Source of the DNA: Rheinheimera aquimaris
Lineage (GTDB): Bacteria; Pseudomonadota; Gammaproteobacteria; Enterobacterales; Alteromonadaceae
NCBI RefSeq assembly: GCF_020531985.1
Contig: NZ_JAJAVQ010000001.1
Coordinates: 930,001 to 994,000 of the forward strand
Direction of reading: 5' to 3'
DNA length: 64,000 nt
In this document: positions 44,126 through 53,561 of the stretch, one piece after another
Position numbering within the stretch: position 1 is the stretch's first letter
Layout of the letters: every line of letters begins with the position of its first letter
The notes under the pieces: model-generated
What the model was told of the DNA's origin: nothing
The model's database searches: none
The model's input: the letters and a program-made list of their open reading frames with translations, nothing else
Translations under genes and position numbers: made by a program

Positions 44126-44182
44126 ATGACACCTTGGCGCACAAACAATAACATTAGGGGGCATTATGGCCGGATATCGTAA
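44126..44182 (+). CDS. Possible 18-residue leader peptide overlapping norB start
   Basis: An ATG at 44126 has CAGGAG at ideal spacing and opens an 18-codon frame (MTPWRTNNNIRGHYGRIS). It ends at 44182, inside the norB coding region in a different frame. The norB ATG (44166) has its own AGGGGG. The small frame could couple or tune norB translation, or it may be a relic start. Confidence 0.4.
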   Translation: MTPWRTNNNIRGHYGRIS

Positions 44183-46433
44183 ACTCTGGTGGCTGCTAAT
44201 CTGCATTTTAGCCATCACTTTCTCAGTACTGGGTTACTTCGGAGCCGAAGTGTACCGCTCGGCGCCGCCGATCCCGGCAAAGGTAGTCGACCAGCAAGGT
44301 AAAGTGCTGATGACAAAAGACAGCATTTTAAACGGCCAAACAGCGTGGCAGTCGGTTGGCGGTATGCAATTAGGTTCAATCTGGGGGCACGGAGCTTATC
44401 AGGCTCCGGATTGGACCGCTGACTGGCTGCATCGCGAGTTGATGGCTTGGTTGGATTTGGCTGCACAGGATGAGTTTGGCACCCGCTATGCGTCGTTAAC
44501 TGCCAGTCAGCAAAACGCGCTGCAATTTGCGTTAAAGCAGGCGTATCGCACGAACAGCTACGATAAAACCACTGACACCTTGACACTTAGCGATCGCAGA
44601 GTGCAGGCCATAATGCAAACTGCTGAGCATTATATAAGTCTGTTTGGTGACGACATGGCACTAAGCCAAACCCGAGCGAATTACGCCATGAAAAACAATA
44701 CTTTGCCCTCGCTGCAAAGGCGACAGCAATTAACACAGTTTTTCTTCTGGACGGCCTGGGCCGCCAGTACCGAGCGTACGCCTGATGGTGCAACCTATAC
44801 CAATAATTGGCCACACGAACCACTGATTGATAACCGCCCTACAGCAGAAAACCTGATTTGGTCTCTGGTGAGTATCATCTTATTGATTGCTGGTGTCGGC
44901 GGCTTAATTTGGGGCTGGGCATTTTTACGCAAACATGATGAGGAAGAACCAGCGGCTCCGAAGCTGGACCCGATTGCGAGGCTTAAACTTACACCATCGC
45001 AAAAAGCACTGGGTAAATATATTCTGGTGGTCGTGGCATTGTTTACACTACAGGTATTCTTAGGCGGTTTTACTGCGCACTACACGGTAGAAGGTGCCGG
45101 TTTTTACGGCCTTAACACCACAGAATGGTTGCCCTACAGCCTGGCCCGCACCTGGCATATTCAGGCTGCCATGTTTTGGATAGCCACCGGTTTTCTGGCT
45201 GCCGGGTTATTTTTAGCCCCGATTATTAACGGCGGTAAAGATCCTAAGTTCCAAAAGCTGGGGGTCGATGTGCTGTTTTGGGCACTGGTGGTATTGGTGG
45301 CAGGCTCCTTTGCCGGTAACTACTTTGCCATCATGCAGATCATGCCTGAACATCTAAGCTTCTGGTTTGGCCATCAGGGTTATGAGTACATTGATATTGG
45401 TCGTTTCTGGCAAATTATTAAGTACGTTGGCGTATTGTTCTGGTTAGTGTTGATGCTGCGTGCCGTGGTACCTGCCTTTAAAGCACCGGGTGATAAAAAC
45501 CTGCTGGCACTATTTGCGGCATCGGTTATTTGCGTCGGTTTATTCTACGGCGCCGGTTTATTCTATGGCGAGCGCACGCATTTATCGGTAATGGAATACT
45601 GGCGCTGGTGGGTCGTACATCTGTGGGTAGAAGGCTTCTTTGAGGTGTTCGCCACCGTATCACTGGCTTTTATCTTCCATAGTATGGGGCTGGTGTCGCG
45701 CACTGTTGCAACCAGTGCCAGTCTTGCGTCAGCGTCTTTATTTATGCTGGGCGGCATTCCGGGGACCTTCCATCACCTGTATTTTGCCGGCACCACCACA
45801 CCGGTAATGGCGGTAGGCGCTACCTTTAGTGCGCTGGAAGTGGTACCGCTTGTTGTGCTGGGCTATGAAGCCTGGGAAAACTGGCGCTTAAAAAACAAAG
45901 CACCGTGGATGGCAGATATTAAATGGCCACTGCTGTTTTTCGTTGCGGTAGCGTTTTGGAATATGCTTGGTGCCGGGGTGTTTGGCTTTATGATAAACCC
46001 TCCTATCGCTCTGTATTACCTGCAAGGCTTAAATACCACACCAACCCATGCGCATGCTGCGTTATTCGGTGTATATGGTTTCCTGGCTCTGGGTTTCTGC
46101 CTGCTTATCCTGCGTTATATCCGGCCGCAGTTGGTGTTCGATGAGAAGCTGATGAAAACGGCATTCTGGTGGATGAATGGTGGTCTGATGCTGATGCTGT
46201 TCAGCAGCCTGCTACCGATTGGCTTTATCCAGTTTTATGCCAGCGCCACGGAGGGGTTATGGTATGCCCGCAGCGAAGCCTTTATGCAAAGCGATATATT
46301 GCACACACTGCGTTGGGTTCGCACCATAGGTGATGTGATCTTTATCATCGGCGCCTTAGCAGTAAGTTGGCAGGTAGTAAAAGGCGTGTTTGATAGCAAG
46401 GCGGCTGAACAGCCACTGCAACAGATAAACTAA
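44166..46433 (+). CDS. norB: Quinol-dependent nitric oxide reductase (qNOR)
   Basis: A 755-residue inner-membrane enzyme that reduces two NO to N2O using quinol. The N-terminal about 220 residues form the extra helix and periplasmic domain (VLMTKDSILNGQTAWQSVGGMQLGSIWGHGAYQAPDW) that distinguishes qNOR from cNOR NorB. The haem-copper-oxidase-like core follows, with His in ARTWHIQAAMF, WWVVHLWVEGFFEV (FeB His and Glu), GIPGTFHHLYF and NTTPTHAHAALFGVYG. No NorC is needed or present. It detoxifies NO made during nitrate or nitrite respiration. It is a single gene with a hairpin after it. Confidence 0.95.
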   Translation: MAGYRKLWWLLICILAITFSVLGYFGAEVYRSAPPIPAKVVDQQGKVLMTKDSILNGQTAWQSVGGMQLGSIWGHGAYQAPDWTADWLHRELMAWLDLAAQDEFGTRYASLTASQQNALQFALKQAYRTNSYDKTTDTLTLSDRRVQAIMQTAEHYISLFGDDMALSQTRANYAMKNNTLPSLQRRQQLTQFFFWTAWAASTERTPDGATYTNNWPHEPLIDNRPTAENLIWSLVSIILLIAGVGGLIWGWAFLRKHDEEEPAAPKLDPIARLKLTPSQKALGKYILVVVALFTLQVFLGGFTAHYTVEGAGFYGLNTTEWLPYSLARTWHIQAAMFWIATGFLAAGLFLAPIINGGKDPKFQKLGVDVLFWALVVLVAGSFAGNYFAIMQIMPEHLSFWFGHQGYEYIDIGRFWQIIKYVGVLFWLVLMLRAVVPAFKAPGDKNLLALFAASVICVGLFYGAGLFYGERTHLSVMEYWRWWVVHLWVEGFFEVFATVSLAFIFHSMGLVSRTVATSASLASASLFMLGGIPGTFHHLYFAGTTTPVMAVGATFSALEVVPLVVLGYEAWENWRLKNKAPWMADIKWPLLFFVAVAFWNMLGAGVFGFMINPPIALYYLQGLNTTPTHAHAALFGVYGFLALGFCLLILRYIRPQLVFDEKLMKTAFWWMNGGLMLMLFSSLLPIGFIQFYASATEGLWYARSEAFMQSDILHTLRWVRTIGDVIFIIGALAVSWQVVKGVFDSKAAEQPLQQIN

Positions 46434-46447
46434 CATTTCTGTTAGTT

Positions 46448-46478
46448 GAAGACACCGCCACTATGCTGCGGTGTCTTC
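46448..46478. terminator. Hairpin after norB, probable terminator
   Basis: An 11-bp perfect stem GAAGACACCGC/GCGGTGTCTTC begins 14 bp after the norB stop. It lacks a long U-tract. Confidence 0.45.
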
Positions 46479-46551
46479 TACCTGAACCACGATACTTAGC
46501 CGACGCTTAGTGTAAATGGCGATCTTCAGCAGTGAGAAAGAGGCAATCCCT

Positions 46552-47646
46552 ATGATTTTCGGCAAAGACAAATTAAAACTGCAACAACTTGAGCAGACAT
46601 GTACGCGACTTATGGATGAGAACCAACAGCTAAAAACTCAACTTGCACAAAACAAAGAGTTTGAGCTAACACGCCAACAAGAATCCGCTAAAATTCATGA
46701 TGAGCTAACCACCATGCGTGGTGTTTCAGCCAACTTTGCTTTTTTCAGTGATTCGCTAAATGACGTACAAACATCATTTAGCGAACTGGCCGCTAACCTG
46801 ACACAACAAATTGCCTGCGTAGCTGACGTATCAGAGCGCTCTTCGCACAGTGGCACAGCCCTACAGCAAATGGCCGCAAACTTACAGCAAATGTTTGAAA
46901 CCATCACAACCTCTGCCAATAGTATTGAGAACCTGCATCACCGTGCTACGGAAATCAGTAGTATTGTTGAGCTTATTCGTGAAGTCGCTGAGCAAACCAA
47001 TTTGCTGGCTTTAAATGCGGCTATTGAAGCAGCCCGCGCCGGGGATGCCGGGCGCGGATTTGCAGTCGTTGCTGACGAAGTACGTAATTTAGCCCAGCGC
47101 ACCGGGCGGGCAACCACTGACATCACCCATTTGGTACAAACGATTCAAAGCGAAACGGAAACAGCACGCATGACCATGCATGACGGCGCGAAAAAATCTG
47201 CCCTGTTTTCTCAGCAAAGTCAGGCCACCGTCAGCGATATGAAACACTTGCAAAAATCAGCTCAGCAAATGCAACAAAGAGTTACCTGGGCAGCACAGCT
47301 AGCTAACATTGAAATGGCCAATCTACAGGAACTGGGCGTAAAAATGGCAGTTTATAAGGTATTTCTTGGTATATCTGAAATTAACGCTGAGCAATTACCT
47401 GACGAAACCGAATGTTTATTAGGTCAGTGGTATTACGATGGGGAGGGTAAAGTACGGTTTGCTAAGCTGCCTGGCTACGATGAGCTGGAAAGACCACATC
47501 AGGCAGTACACGCCTTTGCTAAAAAAGCCGTCAGCCTGTATCACAGTGGCGATGTGGAGTCTGCGTTGTCTGCGCTAACTGCGATGGAAGATGCTAACCG
47601 CACGGTAATGCGCGGTATTTCGTCAATGCTAAGCAAAGCCAACTAA
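46552..47646 (+). CDS. Soluble chemoreceptor with C-terminal zinc-binding (CZB) domain
   Basis: About 364 residues with no membrane segment. An N-terminal coiled coil ([22 protein letters not shown]) leads to the signalling hairpin with [40 protein letters not shown]. The last 110 residues match the chemoreceptor zinc-binding domain: [37 protein letters not shown], giving the Cys and His ligands. CZB proteins sense zinc or oxidants such as hypochlorite. I chose ATG 46552 ([10 protein letters not shown]), with AGAGG upstream; ATG 46516 lacks one. Confidence 0.87.
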   Translation: MIFGKDKLKLQQLEQTCTRLMDENQQLKTQLAQNKEFELTRQQESAKIHDELTTMRGVSANFAFFSDSLNDVQTSFSELAANLTQQIACVADVSERSSHSGTALQQMAANLQQMFETITTSANSIENLHHRATEISSIVELIREVAEQTNLLALNAAIEAARAGDAGRGFAVVADEVRNLAQRTGRATTDITHLVQTIQSETETARMTMHDGAKKSALFSQQSQATVSDMKHLQKSAQQMQQRVTWAAQLANIEMANLQELGVKMAVYKVFLGISEINAEQLPDETECLLGQWYYDGEGKVRFAKLPGYDELERPHQAVHAFAKKAVSLYHSGDVESALSALTAMEDANRTVMRGISSMLSKAN

Positions 47647-47769
47647 CTTCTTTACACAAGCCGCCCCCAAACGCGGCTTAAACTTTAGATACCGTTTATG
47701 CCAAATACTAAGCTAAATCAGACACCTAACATTTATTAACCGGGCGAAGTGAAACAGGATGCACAACAG

Positions 47770-48456
47770 ATGATTACCTCAGTAAAAATTGTCTCAATTA
47801 AAACAGGAGGTTTGCAACCACTCGGCACGGAGGAGGTAATGAGCGGCATTCATAAAGAGCCGGTGAAGCAAGCCTGGTTGGGTTTCAATGGTTTTGAAGG
47901 AGACTATCAGGCTGATAAGCTGCATCATGGCGGCCCGGAAAAAGCTGTGCATCACTACCCAGCCAGCCATTATGCGTACTGGCAACAAACGCTTGGCTCT
48001 TTACCCGACTTTCGCAATAGCAGCGGCTTTGGTGAAAATTTAACTACTGATCCCCTGACAGAGCAGGATGTTTGTATTGGTGATATCTGGCAATTAGATC
48101 AGGCTATTGTAGAGGTATCACAGGCACGACAACCCTGTTGGAAACTCAATTTACGTTTTGCCCGGCAGGGCATGGCCAGAATGGTACAAGATAGCCGCCG
48201 CACCGGCTGGTATTACCGGGTGCTTACCCCTGGCATGGTTGCAACTGGCTTTAATATGACACTACTGGAGCGCCCTTATCCGGATTGGTCAGTAGCGCAC
48301 TTGTTGGATGTCATTTACGGTTCCGACGGCAGCATAAAGGCGCTAGAACAGATGGCCACAATTAACGCACTGAGTGAATCTTGGCGTAAGCTGGCGAAAC
48401 AGCGCTTAAAATCAGGTCAGATAGAAGACTGGTGCAAACGCCTGGGTGAGATGTAA
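47770..48456 (+). CDS. MOSC domain protein, YiiM-like
   Basis: About 228 residues. MOSC features are GFEGDYQADKLHHGGPEKAVHHYPASHYAYW, GFGENLTTDPLTEQDVCIGDIWQLDQAIVEVSQARQPCWKLN (with the Moco-sulphur Cys) and TGWYYRVLTPGMV. It matches YiiM, which uses Moco to reduce N-hydroxylated purines such as 6-hydroxylaminopurine. It therefore depends on the Moco genes in the window. N-hydroxylated substrates could arise under nitrosative stress; that link is inference. The ATG at 47770 seems best; a GTG at 47749 is possible. Confidence 0.85.
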   Translation: MITSVKIVSIKTGGLQPLGTEEVMSGIHKEPVKQAWLGFNGFEGDYQADKLHHGGPEKAVHHYPASHYAYWQQTLGSLPDFRNSSGFGENLTTDPLTEQDVCIGDIWQLDQAIVEVSQARQPCWKLNLRFARQGMARMVQDSRRTGWYYRVLTPGMVATGFNMTLLERPYPDWSVAHLLDVIYGSDGSIKALEQMATINALSESWRKLAKQRLKSGQIEDWCKRLGEM

Positions 48457-48532
48457 CCTTTTCAAACTGGATGATGGCAGCTTAATTTATGTGCCTGAAA
48501 ACCAATAACGATAACTTATAAGATGAAACTCT

Positions 48533-48562
48533 AAACACCGCTCCGTTCAGCGGTGTTTTTTT
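48533..48562 (+). terminator. Intrinsic terminator after yiiM-like gene
   Basis: AACACCGCT pairs with AGCGGTGTT around CCGTTC and is followed by five more T. It lies 77 bp after the stop and before the HPP gene. Confidence 0.8.
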
Positions 48563-48644
48563 ATAAACGATCTGCTTATACTTGCCCTCTTTTGGTGCAC
48601 CCAGTGGTTATCTCTTGTCAACCCCGATAAAAAATCTATTTAGT

Positions 48645-49799
48645 ATGTTATTGGCGCAACTTGGTCTGATTAAACGCGACAGCCAGCGCTTATCTGCCAT
48701 TCCGCTAACTGAACGGCTAAAGGTTGCACTGGCAGCTTTTATTGCCTTATTTATTGTAACCTACACCAGCATGCAGTTAGCCGATATGGCGAGCACAGCT
48801 GTGTTATTAGCCTCTATGGGGGCATCATCGGTCTTGTTATTTGGTTTACCCAATAGCCCGCTAGCCAAACCCTGGTCATTTGTCGGCGGCCATCTGATTT
48901 CTGCCACCGTTGGTTTGCTGTGTTCACACCTGTTTACTGACCTTGCACTGACGGCTGCAGTGACCATAGGCTGTGTGCTGTTTGTCATGTACCTGTTTGA
49001 ATGCATGCATCCACCTGGAGGTGCTACCGCACTGGTACCGGTTATTGCTTCTTCAAACACCGTTTTGGGCTACGACTTTTTACTATACCCGGTAGCACTT
49101 AACGTCTTTGTGATGTTAGCAGTCGCGCTGCTATTGCAAAAATTCTGGTTAAAGCATGGCATGCAAAAGCCCTCACAGCAGTATGACCCCATTCATTTGC
49201 ATCATGATAAATCACCACTAAACCGGTTGGGGTTGCAAACAGAAGATCTGTTAAGTGCTTTAAACAGTTTTGATACGGTAATTGATATCAGCGAACAGGA
49301 TCTTGAGCGCTTGTACCATCAGGCACAGCTGCATGCTTATCAGCGAAAAAGTGGCGAAGTACGTTGCGGTGATATCATGTCGCGCGATCTTATCACCGTA
49401 AAACCGGATACTGCAGTGGCAACAGCCTGGCAATTGCTTCGCAAACACAAAATCAGCATGTTACCTGTGGTAGATGATAAACAACATTTGCTGGGTGTTA
49501 TTTCAACCGTCGACTTTCTGAAAAACCTGAAAGTGCCGCATTACTGGGGGCTGTTGCGCCATGTTAATCAGCTATTACTGCGCAACAAGCACAGCAGCCA
49601 ATACAAACGCAATGTAGCTGATATCATGGTTAGCAAGCTGACGGTGGCGCATGAACATGAGCATATTGCTGCACTGGTGCCTGTGCTGTCTGATCAGGGC
49701 TTACACCATATACCGATATTAAATGCGCAGCAGCAACTGGTGGGTGTTATTACCCAGTCTGATCTTATCGCGGCGTTGTTTAACGCCACACTAGCCTGA
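48645..49799 (+). CDS. HPP-family membrane protein with two CBS domains
   Basis: About 384 residues. The N-terminal 160 residues hold four helices and the HPP signature (FVGGHLISATVGLLCSHLF; FECMHPPGGATALVPVI). The C-terminal 150 residues contain a CBS pair (CGDIMSRDLITVKPDTAVATAWQLLRKHKISMLPVVDD; VADIMVSKLTVAHEHEHIAALVPVLSDQGLHHIPIL), which would bind an adenine nucleotide. HPP proteins in cyanobacteria and chloroplasts have been linked to nitrite transport. The neighbourhood makes nitrite a plausible substrate, but this is inference. I chose ATG 48645; a TTG at 48582 would add 21 polar residues. Confidence 0.82.
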   Translation: MLLAQLGLIKRDSQRLSAIPLTERLKVALAAFIALFIVTYTSMQLADMASTAVLLASMGASSVLLFGLPNSPLAKPWSFVGGHLISATVGLLCSHLFTDLALTAAVTIGCVLFVMYLFECMHPPGGATALVPVIASSNTVLGYDFLLYPVALNVFVMLAVALLLQKFWLKHGMQKPSQQYDPIHLHHDKSPLNRLGLQTEDLLSALNSFDTVIDISEQDLERLYHQAQLHAYQRKSGEVRCGDIMSRDLITVKPDTAVATAWQLLRKHKISMLPVVDDKQHLLGVISTVDFLKNLKVPHYWGLLRHVNQLLLRNKHSSQYKRNVADIMVSKLTVAHEHEHIAALVPVLSDQGLHHIPILNAQQQLVGVITQSDLIAALFNATLA

Positions 49800-49802
49800 T
49801 GC

Positions 49803-51764
49803 TCAGGCCAGTTTAAAGCGCGCGACCGTCAGTTGTAACTGCTCAGCTAACCGCGCCAATTCACTGCTGGTGCTGGCAGTTTGCTCTGCACCAGCACAGG
49901 TTTGCACTGCGACATCGCTGATATTGATAATTTTTTGGTTTATCTCTTCGGTCACTGCCGCCTGCTGCTCTGCAGCAGAGGCTATCTGAGTATTTTTGTC
50001 ATTAATAGTTTTAATATCCTGCAACAGCAAAGCCAGAATATCACCGGTTTCCGCCACTTTATCCCGTCCTTCCTGCGCCTGTTCCAGACTGACTACCATC
50101 GCATCAGATGCTTGCTGTGCTCCCTGCTGTAGCCCCTCAATCATTCGTTGAATATCGCCGGTAGACTGTGCCGTACGCTGCGCCAAGGTACGTACTTCGT
50201 CAGCAACGACTGCAAAACCACGGCCTTGTTCACCGGCACGAGCGGCTTCTATCGCAGCATTAAGTGCCAGCAAATTTGTTTGCTCGGCAATACCGCGAAT
50301 AACATCCAGCACTGAGGTAATAGCATCACTGTCGTGCTTTACCTTATCAATCACATTAGCAGTACTTTCAACCTGCCCCGACAATCGCTGAATAAGTGCA
50401 ACAGTTTGTTGCAACCGATCTTGCCCCTGTATCGCAGCGGCTTGCACACTGTCAGATAACTGCGCCGCTTGTGATGTACTGGCTGCCACATCCCGCACCG
50501 TAGCATTCATTTCATGCATGGCCGTTGCTACCATTTCGGTATCTTGTTGTTGCTGCTGCACACCTTTGCTGGTTTGCAATGTAACAGCAGATGACTGCTC
50601 TGCCGCTGTCGCGACTTGCGTTGTTGCGTCACCTATTTCAACAATAACCTGTCGCAGCTGCTGCGCCATATTGTTGGTGCTATCGGCAATGCTGCCAAAT
50701 TCATCTTCGCCACTATACTGACAGCGGGCGCTCAGATCCCGTCCGGCAAGGGCAGCTATGGTATTTTCAACACTACAAACAGCATCAGCAATGCTACGTA
50801 TTGTTTTAATCGCTATCACTGCAAGCACGATACCTAACAGCGCGATAACACCCAATAGCAACCAAAGTTGCCGGTTTGATTGCTGGTACAATTGCCCCGC
50901 CGCCGACGCTATATCAGCATTAAGTTCAGCTTCAAAAACCGACATTTGTGCCAAACGTTCGGAGGCTAAATCAAACCATTGACCGTCATCTACATTGAGA
51001 GGCTCGCCTTGAGTGGTGGTAAAGCCAAGCTGCTGTATACGGGATACCTCAGCAAAACTGCTATGCTGCGTTATCAGCTGCCAGGCATGTTGTTGCTGCG
51101 GGCGTAACATACGAACAAAATTCTCACTAAAAGCATGGTAGGCGCCTAAATTGTTACTAAAGCGGATAAGTAACTCTGTACTGAAGCTGCCCCGGCTAAA
51201 TACCAGGCCTAAAATGGCACGTTCCCGCCCTGCCCGCTCTTTCAATTCAATAAGCTGGTTTAACGTGGCAAGCTGCCGTGCCATGTCCTGCTGTGTCAGC
51301 GTCGCTTCCAGTTGGTGATTCTGCGTTATCATCGCGGTGATTAATGCCGTATAGCGCTCAGCTGAGATGCTATTGCTCAACGTAAATTGGTCAATTTGAT
51401 GGCGTAGCTCAGGCAGTTGTTGCAGTTGTTGTTGCAAAGCAACCAGCTCTGGCTGTTGCAAAGCCATAAAAGCTTGCAAGTGAAGGTCAGTTTGCATACG
51501 CAATTGGCGTAAACGATCAGCGAAACGTGCACCTGCACTGGCCAGATACACACCACTTGCGCCCCTTTCAGCCTGCAAAGTTGCAACCAGTTTATTCATC
51601 GAGACAGACGTATCAATTGCCTGCGATACATATTGCGCCGTTCGAACGTGCTGCCAGTTAAGATACAACAGATCCATAGCCAGCAAGACTGCAGCTATCG
51701 CGGGTAACAAGAGTAACAACATCAGCTTACGGCGAAGTGACAAATTGCGGATAAGGTGTTTCAT
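49803..51764 (-). CDS. Chemoreceptor with nitrate/nitrite-sensing NIT domain
   Basis: About 653 residues. TM1 is at about 13-32, then a periplasmic all-helical NIT domain (about 40-290: [46 protein letters not shown]), TM2 ([18 protein letters not shown]), HAMP, and the signalling domain with [43 protein letters not shown]. The NIT segment [13 protein letters not shown] is typical. It should mediate taxis to nitrate or nitrite, as for Pseudomonas McpN. It converges with the HPP gene (3-bp gap). I chose the second ATG (MKHLIRNLS); the first is two codons upstream. Confidence 0.87.
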   Translation of the reverse strand: MKHLIRNLSLRRKLMLLLLLPAIAAVLLAMDLLYLNWQHVRTAQYVSQAIDTSVSMNKLVATLQAERGASGVYLASAGARFADRLRQLRMQTDLHLQAFMALQQPELVALQQQLQQLPELRHQIDQFTLSNSISAERYTALITAMITQNHQLEATLTQQDMARQLATLNQLIELKERAGRERAILGLVFSRGSFSTELLIRFSNNLGAYHAFSENFVRMLRPQQQHAWQLITQHSSFAEVSRIQQLGFTTTQGEPLNVDDGQWFDLASERLAQMSVFEAELNADIASAAGQLYQQSNRQLWLLLGVIALLGIVLAVIAIKTIRSIADAVCSVENTIAALAGRDLSARCQYSGEDEFGSIADSTNNMAQQLRQVIVEIGDATTQVATAAEQSSAVTLQTSKGVQQQQQDTEMVATAMHEMNATVRDVAASTSQAAQLSDSVQAAAIQGQDRLQQTVALIQRLSGQVESTANVIDKVKHDSDAITSVLDVIRGIAEQTNLLALNAAIEAARAGEQGRGFAVVADEVRTLAQRTAQSTGDIQRMIEGLQQGAQQASDAMVVSLEQAQEGRDKVAETGDILALLLQDIKTINDKNTQIASAAEQQAAVTEEINQKIINISDVAVQTCAGAEQTASTSSELARLAEQLQLTVARFKLA

Positions 51765-51949
51765 GGGCATGTCTCAGGGTGAAAATAACCACCATTTTAG
51801 GTAAAAACCACCCAACCACTAAGCAAGCAAAGGTGGCTACTGCTTTGTGGGTAGATACCATCTTCATTTTGGCCAATATCTGCTATCAATCTGCTTTGAT
51901 ACACTAGGTTGATACGAATGAAAGAAACCTCGTTTTAAAGGTATTTCAT

Positions 51950-52354
51950 ATGAATATTGAATCTTACGCAGATCTCATCATCGCCGCTCAGCAGCAAACT
52001 GAACCGCAGCGCTTGTTATTTGTATTCGCCAAGGCAGAACTGCCAAATGGGTACACCGACACGCAAAAACAAAATTTTGAGCAAGGCAACGGTGGCGCCC
52101 TGGCGCCGGTGTTATGTGTCGATAAGTTACCGGAAGAAGTCAGCGATTTTTCCAACCTGGTGCTTGAATCCAAAAACACCGGCATTGACTGGGATATTGC
52201 TTTCGTCTCTGCCCTGGGTGGCCGCGGTGGCTTTCCGCCAAACAGCGACGAAGCTAGTCAACCACTGAAGATGATGACAGAGAAAATTCAGGGCGGCATG
52301 ATTGCTGATTTTCTAACCTTTGATAAAACCGGCGAGTTAGTGGCGTTGTATTAG
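51950..52354 (+). CDS. Conserved hypothetical protein (often labelled 'ribonucleotide reductase subunit alpha')
   Basis: A 134-residue soluble protein: SYADLIIAAQQQTEPQRLLFVFAKAELPNGYTDTQKQNFEQGNGGALAPVLCVDKLPEEV, then DWDIAFVSALGGRGGFPPNSDEASQPLKMM. I recognise it as a widespread small family that databases often label ribonucleotide reductase subunit alpha. It has no RNR catalytic motif and is far too short, so that label should not be trusted. AAAGG lies upstream of the ATG. Function unknown; no operon partner is evident. Confidence 0.75.
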   Translation: MNIESYADLIIAAQQQTEPQRLLFVFAKAELPNGYTDTQKQNFEQGNGGALAPVLCVDKLPEEVSDFSNLVLESKNTGIDWDIAFVSALGGRGGFPPNSDEASQPLKMMTEKIQGGMIADFLTFDKTGELVALY

Positions 52355-52770
52355 AACGGCCACCAACTATCACGCAATCAATCACTGAAATGTGATGCAA
52401 AACGTCCGCTTTGAGGGATTGTAAAGGTCAGCTTAGTTTAAATCTGCCCCTAATATCCAAGATCGCGGAAGCATGCAGTACCCCTACACCAGACAAGACA
52501 ATGTGCTGACACTAACGGCGGATGGTGAGAAAATTAGCTGGCAGATCGTTAGCGAAGCGGAACATCGCCTGTAAATCCCTACGCCAATTGGGAAATACGT
52601 ACTCTCTCGTTAAGTATCGACAATAGCGCTTTGGGTACGGATTAGTTCCCTTTCTTGTCAAATGTTCCTTATTCCACACATAAAGTGTTATTGTACTTTT
52701 TTGAGAAGATGGGCTTTCGTGCGAGCTTAAAGTAAGTCAATTTACTGATCTTTTTAAGGAAACCAAGCAA
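52355..52770. other. Intergenic region with a possible 33-codon fragment
   Basis: It contains an ATG frame at 52473-52574 (MQYPYTRQDNVLTLTADGEK and 13 more residues) without a good Shine-Dalgarno; it may be a gene remnant. The composition turns AT-rich toward 52700, where the promoter of the next gene should lie. No repeat or RNA is recognised. Confidence 0.35.
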
Positions 52771-53463
52771 TTGCTACCAGATTATAGATCTGTAGATAGA
52801 CTGAATTTTTTCTGTACTGGGCTAAGCACTTTTTGCCACAATGCAAAAAATAAACTTGAGCACGTCAAAAAAGCATATTTATTGGTTGGCTCAACTTGGG
52901 AAACCGAGCTGTCTAAAATCGATAACAAAATGATTTATGCTGTTCAGAAAGCTGCAGACGAAGATGAGCAATACTATATAGGTGAAAGCTTTTCATTGGA
53001 TTTCGCGAGAATTAATGAATTTGAAATAATTCATCGACATTCAATTTTGCTCACCCTTCAGAATACACTGGAACATTTCCTAGATGAGCTGTGCCAAGTC
53101 GTAGCTTATACAATGAACAGCCCAATCAAGCTTACTGATCAAAATGGTCATGGCATCCCTCGCGCACTGAAATATCTAAGTAAAATAGCAAAATTTAATT
53201 TAAAGAGTGTTCAGCAGGAACGTCAAATTGTAATGAGTACTCAACAGATTAGGAACTTAATCGTACATGCAGGTGGCAAGATACCTGAAGATAAAAAACA
53301 TAAATCAGTGATATTAATAAAAAATTCTATTTACTTTAATGGCATACCAGGACACTACATAACAATCAAACCTGAGTTCATTGAATATTACATAGATATT
53401 TTAGTGAGTTTTTTTGAAAAATTGCATTTTGAAATTCAAGAGTTTATGGAAAGAGCGTCTTGA
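52771..53463 (+). CDS. HEPN-like orphan protein, AT-rich
   Basis: A 230-residue helical protein I cannot assign to a named family. It has R161-NLIV-H166 (RNLIVHAGG), the R-x4-6-H motif seen in HEPN nucleases, placed after long helices (LLTLQNTLEHFLDELCQVVAYTM), as in HEPN folds. The start appears to be TTG 52771, with AAGGA about 10 bases upstream. The codon use is AT-rich, like the island at 17-21 kb and unlike flanking genes, suggesting transfer. No antitoxin-like nucleotidyltransferase is adjacent, so a classic HEPN-MNT pair is not supported. A stress or defence role is only a possibility. Confidence 0.6.
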   Translation: MLPDYRSVDRLNFFCTGLSTFCHNAKNKLEHVKKAYLLVGSTWETELSKIDNKMIYAVQKAADEDEQYYIGESFSLDFARINEFEIIHRHSILLTLQNTLEHFLDELCQVVAYTMNSPIKLTDQNGHGIPRALKYLSKIAKFNLKSVQQERQIVMSTQQIRNLIVHAGGKIPEDKKHKSVILIKNSIYFNGIPGHYITIKPEFIEYYIDILVSFFEKLHFEIQEFMERAS

Positions 53464-53531
53464 GTCGGCTGCTATAACTATCTGTTTTTTCTATGCAATT
53501 TGTTGAAATTATCTCGCAAGTAAATCGGCAC

Positions 53532-53553
53532 AAAAAGGCAGCGTAAAGCTGCC
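53532..53553 (-). terminator. Intrinsic terminator of hemN
   Basis: On the minus strand GGCAGC-TTTAC-GCTGCC is followed by five T. It begins 9 bp after the hemN stop. Confidence 0.75.
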
Positions 53554-53561
53554 GAATCCAC

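Noticed and set aside
49793-49807. Short hairpin GCCTGA-TGC-TCAGGC at the convergent stops of the HPP and NIT receptor genes as a terminator
   Set aside because: The stem has six bp and there is no U-tract on either side; too weak to list.
51950-52354. Database-style label 'ribonucleotide reductase subunit alpha' for the 134-residue protein
   Set aside because: It is far too short and has no RNR catalytic Cys, radical or allosteric motif; I kept it as a conserved hypothetical.
52473-52574. A 33-codon frame as a real small gene
   Set aside because: It has no good ribosome site and no recognised family; more likely a remnant or chance frame.
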